From: Streptomyces scabichelini | GTDB lineage: Bacteria > Actinomycetota > Actinomycetes > Streptomycetales > Streptomycetaceae | Assembly (NCBI RefSeq): GCF_011045015.1 | Contig: NZ_JAAKZY010000023.1 | Coordinates: 1 to 64,000 of the forward strand | Direction: 5' to 3' | Length of the DNA: 64,000 nucleotides | In this document: positions 50,820-59,214 of the stretch, piece by piece | How positions within the stretch are numbered: the first letter of the stretch is position 1 | How the letters are laid out: every line of letters starts with the position of its first letter | Translations under genes and position numbers: made by a program | The notes under the pieces: model-generated | Database searches by the model: none | Seen by the model: only the letters and a program-made list of their open reading frames with translations | What the model was told of the DNA's origin: nothing

Positions 50820-51506
50820 TCAGCCGGTCGCCGCTTCGGCGAACTGGTTGGTGTCGAAAAGCTCGTTGATGTGGCCGCCGAGCTCGGACCAGTGCTGTCC
50901 GGAGAGTTCGGCGGCTGCGCGGGCGTCGCCGCCGGCGCAGACGGTGATGAGTTCGTCGTGGTGCTCGATGGTGTTGCGGCCGCCGAGCAGCGTGGAGAAC
51001 TTGCGGTAGAGGATGCGGTGGATCTGCGGGTGGAGCTGCTCGACGATCCGGCTGAGTACGGGATTGTCCGCGGCCGCGATGGGGACGGCGTGGAAACGGT
51101 CGTCGGCGGCGAGCGCGGCGGTGGTGTCGTTGGCGGCGACGGCCCGCTCGAAGTCGCGGTTGGCCTCGCGCATGCGCTCCAGGTCCTGCTCGGTCATGAC
51201 CGGAACCGCTGTCTCGATGGCGAGTTGGTCGAGGGAGCGCAGGACGGCGAGGGTCTTTTCGACGTCGCGGCGGTTGAGGGTGGTGATACGGGTGTAGACG
51301 CCGGGCTTGGCCTCGACCAGGCCGATGTCGGCGAGCCGGGCGAGCGCCTCGCGCACCGGGGTGCGGCTGAGGCCGAGGCGCTCGGCGAGCTCACCGTCCT
51401 TGACCTTCTCGCCGGGGACGAGTTCGCCCCGCACGATGGAGTCACGCAGGCGGTCGAAGACCTCGTCACTGAGGAGGCGGCGCGAGACAGGGCTGTCGAG
51501 TGACAT
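50820..51506 (-). CDS. GntR-family (FadR/FCD) transcriptional regulator
   Basis: A 228-residue regulator: an N-terminal GntR winged helix (LLSDEVFDRLRDSIVRGELVPGEKV, LAERLGLSRTPVREALARL) and a helical FCD ligand domain with metal-site type residues (DRFHAVPI, EQLHPQIHRI, EHHDELI). It should sense a small carboxylate, probably aspartate or fumarate given its neighbours. The chosen start overlaps the 3' end of the racemase gene by 41 bp; an ATG 27 bp further upstream is an alternative. ATATTGCGT occurs just before this gene and again in the symporter/aspA promoter. Confidence 0.85.
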   Translation of the reverse strand: MSLDSPVSRRLLSDEVFDRLRDSIVRGELVPGEKVKDGELAERLGLSRTPVREALARLADIGLVEAKPGVYTRITTLNRRDVEKTLAVLRSLDQLAIETAVPVMTEQDLERMREANRDFERAVAANDTTAALAADDRFHAVPIAAADNPVLSRIVEQLHPQIHRILYRKFSTLLGGRNTIEHHDELITVCAGGDARAAAELSGQHWSELGGHINELFDTNQFAEAATG

Positions 51507-52284
51507 ATTGCGTACGGTACATCGCTCCTCCATCCGCTCCCTGTCCGGCTCTGCCTTGCGTCATGGCCCGGTTCACCGTCGTGGCCCGGCGGACCAGGGC
51601 CTTGGCCAGGACGAGCGCCGGGTCGATGACGGGGACGTGCACGGCGTCGGCGGGCAGGCCGAGGGGGATCTCCGTGCAGCCGGCGATCACCGCTTGCGCG
51701 CCCTGATCGGTCAGGGCCTGTGCGGCACGGGACAGGAGCGCGGTCGTCGTGTCGTCGTGAGTGCCCGCCTTCACCGCGCGGATGGCGGTCATGACCTCGT
51801 GGTCCTGGCTGCCGGCGTCGGGCAGTACGAGGCGGATACCGAAGCGGTCCAGCCACTCCTGGTAGAGGCAGGCACGGACGGTACCGGTGGTGGCGAGCAG
51901 TCCGGCGGTGTGGATACGAGGGGTCAACTCGCCGAGGTGCCGGGCGACTTCGCCGATCATGTGGACTATGGGCAGGCCGACGTGGTCGGCGATGCGCGGG
52001 ACGAAGGCGTGCGCGGTGTTGCAGGGGATGGCGATGACGGTGGCGCCGGCCTCGCGCAGCACGCGACTGCCCGCCAGGAGCCAGGGGGTGGGATCGGGTC
52101 CGTCGCCCAGCAGGGCCTCGGTGCGGTCGGGGATGGTGGGGTCGGACCAGATGACCGTACGCAGGTGGTCCTGGTCGCTGGAGCCGGGGGTGATCGCGAC
52201 GAGCTTGGCGTAGAAGTCGGCGGTGGCGGCCGGGCCCATGCCGCCGAGGATGCCGATGATCTCCGTACCGGTGGAGGTGCTCAC
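51466..52284 (-). CDS. Aspartate/glutamate racemase family protein
   Basis: A 272-residue cofactor-independent racemase. The two catalytic cysteines lie in IPCNTAHAF near residue 88 and AGCTEIPLG near 202, and the N terminus has the GILGGMGPAAT phosphate-like loop typical of aspartate racemase. It interconverts D- and L-aspartate (or a related amino acid). The GTG at 52284 overlaps the symporter stop by 4 nt (GTGA), which fixes the start. With the symporter, GntR regulator and aspartate ammonia-lyase it forms an aspartate-use module; the racemase would let D-Asp feed the lyase. Confidence 0.88.
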   Translation of the reverse strand: MSTSTGTEIIGILGGMGPAATADFYAKLVAITPGSSDQDHLRTVIWSDPTIPDRTEALLGDGPDPTPWLLAGSRVLREAGATVIAIPCNTAHAFVPRIADHVGLPIVHMIGEVARHLGELTPRIHTAGLLATTGTVRACLYQEWLDRFGIRLVLPDAGSQDHEVMTAIRAVKAGTHDDTTTALLSRAAQALTDQGAQAVIAGCTEIPLGLPADAVHVPVIDPALVLAKALVRRATTVNRAMTQGRAGQGADGGAMYRTQYVTRQPCLAPPPQ

Positions 52285-53615
52285 TGTGCGGGTTCCTTCT
52301 CCAGGACGGTGACCCGGTGCTCGGCCGGGGTTTCGTGACGGCCGCGTTTGGCTTCGCGCCGGTTCTCGGAGCTGTCGACGACGGCGGCGGCGAGCGAGTT
52401 GCCGATGACGTTCACGCCGGTGCGGGCCATGTCGACGATGAAGTCCACGCCTAGGAGCAGGGCGATGCCTTCGGCGGGCAGGCCGATGGAGTTGCCGGCG
52501 GCGATGAGGACGACGATGGAGGCTGAGGCGACGCCGGCCATGCCTTTGGAGAGGATCACCAGGACGCCGACCATGAGCAGCAGGGCGGGCAGTGAGGTGT
52601 CCGCGCCGTAGGCGTTGGCGAGGAAGACCAGGGCTGCCGCCTGGTAGAGGACGGAGCCGTCGGTGTTGAAGGAGTAGCCGAGGGGGACCACGAAGGAGGT
52701 CGTCGACCGGCTGACGCCGAATGCTTCCAGCTTGCCCATCAGCGGGGCCAGCACGGATTCGGAGCTGCGGGTGACGAAGGCGATTCCGGCCAGCCCGCCG
52801 ATGGACTTGAGCAGTTCGACGTACCGGATGCGGTAGAGCGCGGCGATCAGCGGGAACAGCACGCCGACGACGACGGCCAGACCCGCGTACACGACGGCGA
52901 TGAAGCCCAACAGGCTGCGCAGGTTGCCGAAGCCGTAGTAGGCGACGTCGTACGAGATGAAGCCGAGCACACCCAGTGGCGCGACGCGGATGACGTAGCC
53001 GACGACCTTGAACATCACCGCGGCGACGGACTCCAGGACGGCGGCGAAGGGCGTGGACTTCTCCCCGATCGCGGCCATGGCGACGCCCACGAGAAGAGCG
53101 AAGACGATCGCGCCGAGCAGGTTGCCCTCGCCGAACGCGGCGAAGATGTTTTTCGGTACGGCGTGCAGGACCAGCTCGTGGAAGTCGATGCCCTGGCTCA
53201 TGCCATCCAGGTCCTTGGCGTCGGCCCCCTCGACGGGGGCGCCCTTGCCGATGCCCGTGAGCTTGGCCAGGCCCACCGCGATCAGCAGGATGACGGTGGT
53301 GACGAGCTCGAAGTAGAGGATGGCCTTGCCGGCGATCCGGCCGACCTTCTTGACCGACTCCATGCGGGCGATGCCCAGCACGATGAGCGGGAAGACCAGG
53401 GGCAGGACGACGACCTGCACCAGGTTCAGGAACACGTCTCCGAGGATCTTCATCTGCTCGCCCGCGGACGGGGCGAGGGATCCGATGAGGGCGCCGAGTC
53501 CCACGGCGAGGATCGACTGGATGCCGATCGGCATCTTCAGACAGCGTCGCCAGAATCGTGAACGCCGGGACGGTGGGGTGTCTGTGCTGGTGGGAGCGGG
53601 GTGAGTGGTGTCCAT
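52281..53615 (-). CDS. Dicarboxylate/amino acid:cation symporter (DAACS family)
   Basis: A 444-residue inner-membrane symporter of the DctA/GltP family, taking up C4-dicarboxylates, aspartate or glutamate with Na+ or H+. Recognisable parts are the first helix ILAVGLGALIGSL, the serine-rich re-entrant loop (FVTRSSESVLAPL), SFNTDGSVLY, GMAGVASASIVVL, and the substrate-binding helix DFIVDMARTGVNVIGN. The ATG at 53615 has AGGAGA 7 nt upstream. It is the first gene of the racemase/GntR unit and divergent from aspA, which would use the imported aspartate. Confidence 0.92.
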   Translation of the reverse strand: MDTTHPAPTSTDTPPSRRSRFWRRCLKMPIGIQSILAVGLGALIGSLAPSAGEQMKILGDVFLNLVQVVVLPLVFPLIVLGIARMESVKKVGRIAGKAILYFELVTTVILLIAVGLAKLTGIGKGAPVEGADAKDLDGMSQGIDFHELVLHAVPKNIFAAFGEGNLLGAIVFALLVGVAMAAIGEKSTPFAAVLESVAAVMFKVVGYVIRVAPLGVLGFISYDVAYYGFGNLRSLLGFIAVVYAGLAVVVGVLFPLIAALYRIRYVELLKSIGGLAGIAFVTRSSESVLAPLMGKLEAFGVSRSTTSFVVPLGYSFNTDGSVLYQAAALVFLANAYGADTSLPALLLMVGVLVILSKGMAGVASASIVVLIAAGNSIGLPAEGIALLLGVDFIVDMARTGVNVIGNSLAAAVVDSSENRREAKRGRHETPAEHRVTVLEKEPAQ

Positions 53616-53632
53616 GAAGTCTCCTGCCATAT

Positions 53633-53644
53633 GCAATATATTGC
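53633..53644. promoter_or_regulatory. Perfect palindrome in the symporter/aspA promoter, candidate GntR operator
   Basis: GCAATATATTGC, a 12-bp perfect palindrome in very AT-rich sequence, 18 bp before the symporter start. The half-site with flank, ATATTGCGT, recurs before the GntR gene (51505-51513), and a TGCAATATC variant lies at 55338-55346 beyond aspA. Confidence 0.5.
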
Positions 53645-53721
53645 GTTCTGCGTGTTGGTCGGCAACACTGAGGCCGGAAGCGGTGACCTGTCAAGGGGTC
53701 CGCACGGACGAGGAGCAACGG

Positions 53722-55158
53722 ATGGCGCAGCAGACGACGAAGGCCACCCGCATCGAGCACGACCTGGTGGGAGACAAGGAGGTCCCCGCCGACGCCTACT
53801 ACGGCGTGCACACCGTGCGGGCCGTGGAGAACTTCGCGATCACCGGGTCGACCATCGCCCGGTTCCCCGACCTGATCGCCGCACTGGCCGCGGTCAAACA
53901 GGCCGCCGCGCAGGCCAACCGCGACCTCGGCCTGCTGCCTCCGGACATCGCCGCAGCGGTCATCAGCGCGTGCGAGGAGATCGGCTCAGGACGGCTGCAC
54001 GAGCAGTTCGTCGTCGACCCCGTCCAGGGCGGGGCCGGCACCTCGACGAACATGAACGCCAACGAGGTCATCGCCAACCGGGCCCTGGAGATCCTCGGCC
54101 ACCCCCGCGGCTTCTACGACGTGATCCACCCCTTGGACCACGTCAACCTCGGCCAGAGCACCAACGACGTCTACCCCACCGCCGTGCGTCTCGCCCTGGT
54201 CACCTCGCTGCACCGGCTCGACGGCTCGCTGGGGGCGCTGGCCGCGGCGTTCACCGAGAAGGCGACGGAGTTCGGCGACGTACTGAAGATGGGCCGCACT
54301 CAACTCCAGGACGCCGTTCCCATGACACTGGGCCAGGAATTCACCACGTACGCCGTCATGATCGAGGAGGACCGCCTGCGCCTCACCGAGGCCGCCGCCC
54401 TGCTGCTGGAGTCCAACCTCGGCGGTACCGCGATCGGCACCGGCATCAACGGCCACCCCCGCTACGCCGAACTCGCCTGCACCTACCTCGCCGAGATCAG
54501 CGGCGAACCCGTCCGGCCCGCGGGCGACTTCATCGAGGCCACCCAGGACTGCGGCGCCTTCGTCCAGCTCTCCGGCGTTCTCAAGCGCGTCGCCGTGAAG
54601 CTCTCCAAGACCTGCAACGACCTGCGCCTGACCTCCTCCGGCCCCACCGCCGGGCTCGGCGAGATCAACCTGCCGCCGGTACAGGCGGGTTCGTCGATCA
54701 TGCCCGGCAAGGTCAACCCGGTGATCCCCGAGGTCGTCAACCAGGTCGCCTTCGAGGTCATCGGCAACGACCTGACCGTCACCATGGCCGCCGAGGCCGG
54801 ACAGCTCCAGCTCAACGCCTTCGAACCCGTCATCGCCTACAGCCTGCTGCGCTCCCTGACCCACCTGCGCGCCGCCTGCGACACCCTGGCCACCCGCTGT
54901 GTCCCGGGCATCACCGCCAACCGCGACCACCTCCACGACAGCGTCCACCGCTCCATCGGCCTCGTCACCGCGCTCGCCCCGCACATCGGCTACACCGCCT
55001 GCACCGCCCTCGCCCGCCGGGTCCTGGCCACCGGCCGCCCCATCAAGGACCTCGCCGCCGAAGCCGGTCTGCTCACCGCCGACCAACTGGACACGATCCT
55101 GCGGCCCGCGAACCTCATCGGGCACCCCGCGCAGCCCTCGGCGACAGCCGCTCCGTGA
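53722..55158 (+). CDS. aspA: Aspartate ammonia-lyase
   Basis: A 478-residue member of the fumarase/aspartase superfamily, converting L-aspartate to fumarate and ammonia. The N-terminal TRIEHDLVGDKEVP and YYGVHTVRA stretches are typical of AspA rather than FumC. The active-site regions GTSTNMNANEV, HPLDHVNLGQSTND and the mobile-loop signature GSSIMPGKVNP (near residue 320) are intact, so the enzyme should be active. The ATG at 53722 follows GAGGAG. It is divergent from the aspartate symporter and racemase genes. Confidence 0.95.
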   Translation: MAQQTTKATRIEHDLVGDKEVPADAYYGVHTVRAVENFAITGSTIARFPDLIAALAAVKQAAAQANRDLGLLPPDIAAAVISACEEIGSGRLHEQFVVDPVQGGAGTSTNMNANEVIANRALEILGHPRGFYDVIHPLDHVNLGQSTNDVYPTAVRLALVTSLHRLDGSLGALAAAFTEKATEFGDVLKMGRTQLQDAVPMTLGQEFTTYAVMIEEDRLRLTEAAALLLESNLGGTAIGTGINGHPRYAELACTYLAEISGEPVRPAGDFIEATQDCGAFVQLSGVLKRVAVKLSKTCNDLRLTSSGPTAGLGEINLPPVQAGSSIMPGKVNPVIPEVVNQVAFEVIGNDLTVTMAAEAGQLQLNAFEPVIAYSLLRSLTHLRAACDTLATRCVPGITANRDHLHDSVHRSIGLVTALAPHIGYTACTALARRVLATGRPIKDLAAEAGLLTADQLDTILRPANLIGHPAQPSATAAP

Positions 55159-55568
55159 CACGACGCGCTGCCCGTGCGGAGGCGACGCGCGCGATGTGAC
55201 CATCGTCGCTCTGGTGGGGTCGCGGTGCGTTCACCGGCGCCCCGACCGTTGGCGACGACGGCCGCGGCACATGTCCCATCGACGGACGTCACGGCGCTGC
55301 GGCCGGAAGTGCCGGCAGGAACACCGTGCCCGCGCAGTGCAATATCTGTGCTCGTGAAGTGAGAAATAGATACCGCACACGGTGCGTATTCCCCGGCCGC
55401 CGACCTGATGGGGATTATCGACCGTGCAGGGCTGATCGCGCCGTGCTAATGTCGATCTCAGTTGCAGGTGTGGTTGCCAGAAGGTTCATTTCCGACGGCG
55501 TAAGCATCACGGCGACACGGAATCCGCACACGGCGAATTCCTGACACCGTCTCCGAAGGAGAAATGAA
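55159..55568 (+). promoter_or_regulatory. Gene-free leader region of the cold-shock gene
   Basis: 410 bp without a credible gene. The second half (from about 55340) is markedly AT-richer than the surroundings and probably contains the promoter and the 5' untranslated region of the cold-shock gene. Long leaders are common for such genes. A TGCAATATC motif at 55338 resembles the aspartate-module palindrome. No certain promoter was located. Confidence 0.4.
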
Positions 55569-55772
55569 ATGGCTACTGGCACCGTGAAGTGGTTCAACGC
55601 GGAAAAGGGCTTCGGCTTCATCGAGCAGGACGGCGGCGGCGCCGACGTCTTCGCCCACTACTCGAACATCGCCGCCCAGGGCTTCCGCGAGCTGCTGGAA
55701 GGCCAGAAGGTGTCCTTCGACATCGCACAGGGCCAGAAGGGCCCGACGGCCGAGAACATCGTTCCCGCCTGA
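55569..55772 (+). CDS. Cold-shock domain protein (CspA family)
   Basis: A 67-residue single cold-shock-domain protein that binds single-stranded RNA/DNA and melts RNA structures. Both nucleic-acid motifs are present: KGFGFI (RNP1) and DVFAHY (RNP2-like, with Tyr at the end). The start follows AAGGAGAAATGAA. It is followed by a 16-bp hairpin and then by a DEAD-box RNA helicase gene, a frequent pairing in Streptomyces that suggests joint work on RNA structure at low temperature. Confidence 0.97.
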   Translation: MATGTVKWFNAEKGFGFIEQDGGGADVFAHYSNIAAQGFRELLEGQKVSFDIAQGQKGPTAENIVPA

Positions 55773-55799
55773 CAACCGGCGCGGACACGCATACTTCGC

Positions 55800-55835
55800 A
55801 GCTGGGGCCCGCACCTTGGGGTGCGGGCCCCAGCT
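55800..55835 (+). terminator. Strong hairpin terminator after the cold-shock gene
   Basis: A perfect 16-bp stem (55800-55815 with 55820-55835) with a TTGG loop, starting 28 bp after the stop codon. Full or partial termination here would make the short cold-shock transcript much more abundant than the helicase message. Confidence 0.85.
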
Positions 55836-55948
55836 CGCTGCATTTCTGGGCGCAGCCCACATCGTCTTTGGCTCGTTCTCGCGATTCTCTGCGCCGCTCA
55901 TGTGCTGCGGGAATTTCTTGGTACGCGCCGTATCAAGGAAGGTTCCGC

Positions 55949-57424
55949 ATGAATCGCACACGCACAAATCCCACATACAACCGCTTCGGTGGAGGCACAG
56001 CCGCCAACCGCTCCGGTGTTCCGCGCCGTTCCAAAAGTTACGGCGGCCGACAGGCCGTACAGGGCGAGTTCGCGCTGCCGAAGACGATGACGCCCGCGCT
56101 GCCCGCCGTCGAGTCGTTCGCCGATCTCGCCATGCCGGCGCGGCTGCTGGCCGCGCTCGGCCACGAAGGCGTGACCGTGCCGTTCCCGATCCAGGCGGCG
56201 ACCCTGCCGAACTCCTTGGCCGGTCGTGACGTACTCGGCCGTGGCCGCACCGGTTCGGGCAAGACCCTCGCCTTCGGACTCGCCCTGCTGGCCCGTACAG
56301 CGGGGCGGCGCGCCGAACCACGGCAGCCGCTCGCCCTCGTCCTCGTCCCCACCCGTGAGCTGGCCCAGCAGGTCACCGACGCACTCACTCCGTACGCCCG
56401 CTCCGTGGGTCTGCGGCTGGCCACCGTGGTCGGCGGGATGTCCATCGGCAGGCAGGCCGGTGCGCTGCGCGCCGGGGCCGAGGTGGTCGTCGCAACGCCC
56501 GGGCGGCTCAAGGACCTCATCGACCGGGGCAACTGCCGGCTCAACGACGTCGCCATCACGGTCCTCGACGAGGCAGACCAGATGACCGACATGGGCTTCA
56601 TGCCCCAGGTCACCGCCCTGCTCGACCAAGTACGTCCGGGCGGGCAGCGGATGCTCTTCTCGGCCACCCTGGACCGCAACGTCGATCTGCTGGTCCGCCG
56701 CTACCTGACCGACCCTGTGGTGCACTCCGTCGACCCGTCGGCGGGTGCGGTCACCACGATGGAGCACCACGTACTCCACGTGCACGACGCCGACAAGCAC
56801 CGGACGACCACCGAGATCGCGGCCCGCGACGGCCGGGTGCTCATGTTCCTGGACACCAAGCACGCGGTGGACCGGCTGACCAAACATCTTCTGAGCAGCG
56901 GCGTCCGCGCCGCGGCCCTGCACGGGGGCAAGTCCCAGCCGCAGCGCACGCGGACGCTCGCCCAGTTCAAGAGCGGGCACGTGACGGTACTGGTGGCGAC
57001 CAACGTGGCGGCGCGCGGCATCCACGTCGACAACCTCGACCTGGTCGTCAACGTGGATCCGCCCAGCGACCACAAGGACTACCTGCACCGCGGCGGCCGT
57101 ACGGCCCGCGCCGGTGAGTCCGGCAGCGTGGTCACCCTGGTGACCCCGGCCCAGCGCCGCGGCATGAGCCGGCTGATGGCCTCGGCCGGCATCACCCCCC
57201 GGATCGCCCTGGTGCGCTCGGGTGAGGCGGAGCTGAGCCGCATCACCGGTGCTCAGGCCCCGTCCGGTGTCCCGGTCGTCATCACCGCCCCGGTCGTGGA
57301 ACGTCCCCGCCGCGCGTCCTCTTCGTCCCGGGGCCGCCGGGGCGGCACAGGCCATGGCCGGCCCGTCGGCGAAGCGGCGCGCCGCAGGGGACAGGGGCGG
57401 CGCTCCTTCGACTCGGCTGCCTGA
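55949..57424 (+). CDS. DEAD-box ATP-dependent RNA helicase
   Basis: A 491-residue RNA helicase. Motifs in order: Q-motif region VPFPIQAATLP, motif I GRTGSGKT near residue 101, Ia PTRELAQQ, GG and TPGR, motif II DEAD (in LDEADQM), III SAT, IV FLDTKHAV, V TNVAARGIHV, and VI HRGGRTARAG. The N terminus (about 45 residues) and C terminus (about 40) are Arg/Gly/Ser-rich and probably disordered RNA-binding tails, as in the RhlE/CsdA group. The ATG at 55949 has AAGGAAGG 7 nt ahead. It follows the cold-shock gene behind a terminator. Confidence 0.95.
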   Translation: MNRTRTNPTYNRFGGGTAANRSGVPRRSKSYGGRQAVQGEFALPKTMTPALPAVESFADLAMPARLLAALGHEGVTVPFPIQAATLPNSLAGRDVLGRGRTGSGKTLAFGLALLARTAGRRAEPRQPLALVLVPTRELAQQVTDALTPYARSVGLRLATVVGGMSIGRQAGALRAGAEVVVATPGRLKDLIDRGNCRLNDVAITVLDEADQMTDMGFMPQVTALLDQVRPGGQRMLFSATLDRNVDLLVRRYLTDPVVHSVDPSAGAVTTMEHHVLHVHDADKHRTTTEIAARDGRVLMFLDTKHAVDRLTKHLLSSGVRAAALHGGKSQPQRTRTLAQFKSGHVTVLVATNVAARGIHVDNLDLVVNVDPPSDHKDYLHRGGRTARAGESGSVVTLVTPAQRRGMSRLMASAGITPRIALVRSGEAELSRITGAQAPSGVPVVITAPVVERPRRASSSSRGRRGGTGHGRPVGEAARRRGQGRRSFDSAA

Positions 57425-57433
57425 CACCACGGC

Positions 57434-57748
57434 ATGACCGTCGAGGCGGCTCCGGCCGTCATGACCGGTGCCCGTGTCGAGTACCTGATCCTTTGCGACG
57501 GAGACGACCGGTGCACGGGCCTGATCACCCGGGCCCGGCTCGCCGTTCTCCGCGACAGTTACACGTACACGTACACGGACCGGATCCGTCTCCGGGACAT
57601 CCTCGATGGACCTCGCCCCGGTCAGTCCGCTCTCCTTCCCCCTGTGAGGCATCATGCGCTGCGTCATCGCCCGGTACCCGTTCGACCTGACCAAGAGCGG
57701 GGTGCTGGCCTCGATGAAGGGCGTCAAGCCCGAGCTCATCACGGGTGA
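57434..57748 (+). CDS. Small CBS-domain-like protein, possibly frameshifted
   Basis: An open frame of 104 residues starting 10 bp after the helicase. Residues 1-57 look like half a CBS module (VMTGARVEYLILCDGDDRCTGLITRARL, then DRIRLRDIL). After residue ~60 the composition changes to His/Arg/Pro-rich sequence of out-of-frame type, and the last 95 bp overlap the next gene in another frame. I therefore think the real protein ended earlier or was longer and has suffered a frameshift. The ribosome site is poor, so it may depend on the helicase message. Confidence 0.4.
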   Translation: MTVEAAPAVMTGARVEYLILCDGDDRCTGLITRARLAVLRDSYTYTYTDRIRLRDILDGPRPGQSALLPPVRHHALRHRPVPVRPDQERGAGLDEGRQARAHHG

Positions 57749-57992
57749 GTCCGTGACCATCGACCGCCGCCGCTACCCCGTCAAGCAAGTGGGCCAGGTC
57801 ATCACCCGACAGGACCCCCGTGACTTCGCCGGTGCCGAAGTCACCCGGGCCATGGGCCGCCTCGGCTTCACCTGCCACGCCGGCCCCGAGTCAACGCCCC
57901 CGAGCGCCCCTGCTCCGCTCCGGACTTCGATCCACACTCCGCTCCAGACCGCGTCGGCACTGCTCGGCGGCACCGGCCCACTGGACGAGTGA
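57654..57992 (+). CDS. Small conserved hypothetical protein
   Basis: A 112-residue protein of unknown function. The first ~70 residues (MRCVIARYPFDLTKSGVL, KPELITGESVTIDRR, YPVKQVGQVITRQD, AGAEVTRAMGRLGF) look like a compact, conserved domain I associate with genes next to DEAD-box helicases in Streptomyces. The last ~40 are Pro/Ser/Thr-rich and low in complexity. GTGAGG lies 8 nt before the ATG. It ends the helicase transcription unit, 28 bp before a perfect 40-nt palindrome. Confidence 0.7.
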   Translation: MRCVIARYPFDLTKSGVLASMKGVKPELITGESVTIDRRRYPVKQVGQVITRQDPRDFAGAEVTRAMGRLGFTCHAGPESTPPSAPAPLRTSIHTPLQTASALLGGTGPLDE

Positions 57993-58019
57993 AGCCAGGC
58001 GGAAACCGCCATCAGGACA

Positions 58020-58059
58020 TGTGAGGGCCCTGCCGACGCGCGTCGGCAGGGCCCTCACA
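58020..58059 (+). terminator. Perfect 40-nt palindrome, terminator of the helicase unit
   Basis: Every base from 58020 to 58059 pairs about the centre, giving an 18-bp stem with a 4-nt loop as RNA. It is 28 bp past the last gene of the helicase unit. Because it is symmetrical it would also stop transcription coming from the other side. Confidence 0.9.
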
Positions 58060-58260
58060 GCTGTCTCGGCATCCGGTAGTGGCACGGCTGCAGGATTCCT
58101 GCGTCCCCAGAGAGCCGAAACCTGTCTTTGTCAGAGTAGACATTCGCACCTTGCATGGTTACGCTCTTCCTCGTTGACACAGTCAAGCGAGACCCGGCAG
58201 ACACGAACTGGCGGGTAGCCGTACGCATCACCGAGCAGTACCGCAGTACCGCAGTACCAG

Positions 58261-58512
58261 TTCATCCAAGTAGTTGGTTCTGAGTAAGAACGGAGGAGCA
58301 GACGCCATCAGGATCGCCCGGCCCGAGTTGCACTCGGCCCGGGTACCGCAAGGCCCCGGATTGGATGGTGGTCCCCGGTCACGCAGCCGCGATCCCCGCT
58401 ACCCGCCCCATGTCGGCCGGGTAGCGGAAACAGAAGGTCGGCACAGCAGTAGGGCCGACAGATGGTGTTCAATTTCCTTCGGGGCCCTGGTGCCGTACGG
58501 CACCAGGGCCCC
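58261..58512 (+). other. Structured leader region upstream of the MerR-like gene
   Basis: A gene-free stretch rich in dyads, ending 25 bp before the MerR-like start. A GGCCCGAGT/ACTCGGCC hairpin with one bulge lies near 58320-58340. A 10-bp stem (58396-58405 with 58418-58427) follows, then a perfect 32-nt palindrome at 58481-58512, which looks like an intrinsic terminator. The order suggests either a small RNA ending at 58512 or an attenuated mRNA leader. The sequence before it (58060-58260) holds only a doubtful 42-codon frame and a CAGTACCG triplication. Confidence 0.5.
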
Positions 58513-58537
58513 TCGACGCGTTGCAGAACGAGGTGAC

Positions 58538-58882
58538 ATGACAGCAGATACCCCCCTCAGCGATCGTCTGGACGACGACGACTATCCCGCGTACACGATG
58601 GGCCGGGCCGCCGAGATGCTCGGCACCACCCCGGGCTTCCTACGAGCCATCGGCGAAGCCCGTCTGATCACTCCTCTCCGCTCGGAGGGCGGGCATCGCA
58701 GGTACTCCCGCTACCAACTGCGCATCGCCGCCCGTGCCCGCGAGCTCGTCGACAGGGGCACTCCCATCGATGCCGCTTGCCGCATCGTCATCCTTGAAGA
58801 CCAGCTCGAGGAAGCTCAGCGCATCAACGCCGAGTACCGCCGTGCCGCGAACGAGGCGCCGGGCGGGTCCAGTTCCAGTTGA
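58538..58882 (+). CDS. MerR-like transcriptional regulator
   Basis: A 114-residue protein with an N-terminal MerR-type winged helix: YTMGRAAEMLGTTPGFLRAIGEARLI, then SEGGHRRYSRYQLRIAARARELVDRG. A short helical tail (LEDQLEEAQRINAEYRRA) could dimerise. There is no ligand-binding domain or metal-binding Cys, which is usual for the small actinobacterial MerR-like proteins. An excellent GAGGTGA precedes the ATG at 58538. A 32-bp palindrome ends 25 bp upstream, so expression may be attenuated. The target is unknown. Confidence 0.88.
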   Translation: MTADTPLSDRLDDDDYPAYTMGRAAEMLGTTPGFLRAIGEARLITPLRSEGGHRRYSRYQLRIAARARELVDRGTPIDAACRIVILEDQLEEAQRINAEYRRAANEAPGGSSSS

Positions 58883-59214
58883 TCTCTCGGGCGCGGACCG
58901 GTCCGGCTCGGACACCCGGGCACGGTGGATCTGCGGCACGACGGTGCCGGATCCTCCGCGGTGCGCAGGAACGAAGCACACGCGGCCGGCTCGTTCGTGA
59001 CGACGTCTCCGGGGCCGGGTAGCAGAGCGAACCGAAGCCGACGCGGCAGCCGCGTCGCCCCTCTGCAACGAACGCCTCGCCGACCGGCCAGAGGGCCTTG
59101 CAGCCCTGCAGTAGCGGAGGTGCCTTCCGCGACCGCACGCCGATCAGTGCCGCTCAGTGCCGCTCAGCCTGAGAGACCTCGGCGAGCGCCCTTCCATGGC
59201 ATCTCCGCAGCTGG
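58883..59214. other. Gene-free stretch between the MerR-like gene and a convergent SDR gene
   Basis: About 330 bp between convergent genes. I see no gene, no long hairpin and no repeat that stands out. Confidence 0.5.

Noticed and set aside
55326..55544. A 72-codon frame in the leader of the cold-shock gene
   Set aside because: Composition is not gene-like, there is no ribosome site, and it lies in the AT-rich leader where the promoter is expected.
58155..58283. A 42-codon frame after the helicase unit
   Set aside because: It has no ribosome site, includes a simple CAGTACCG repeat and shows no recognisable family.
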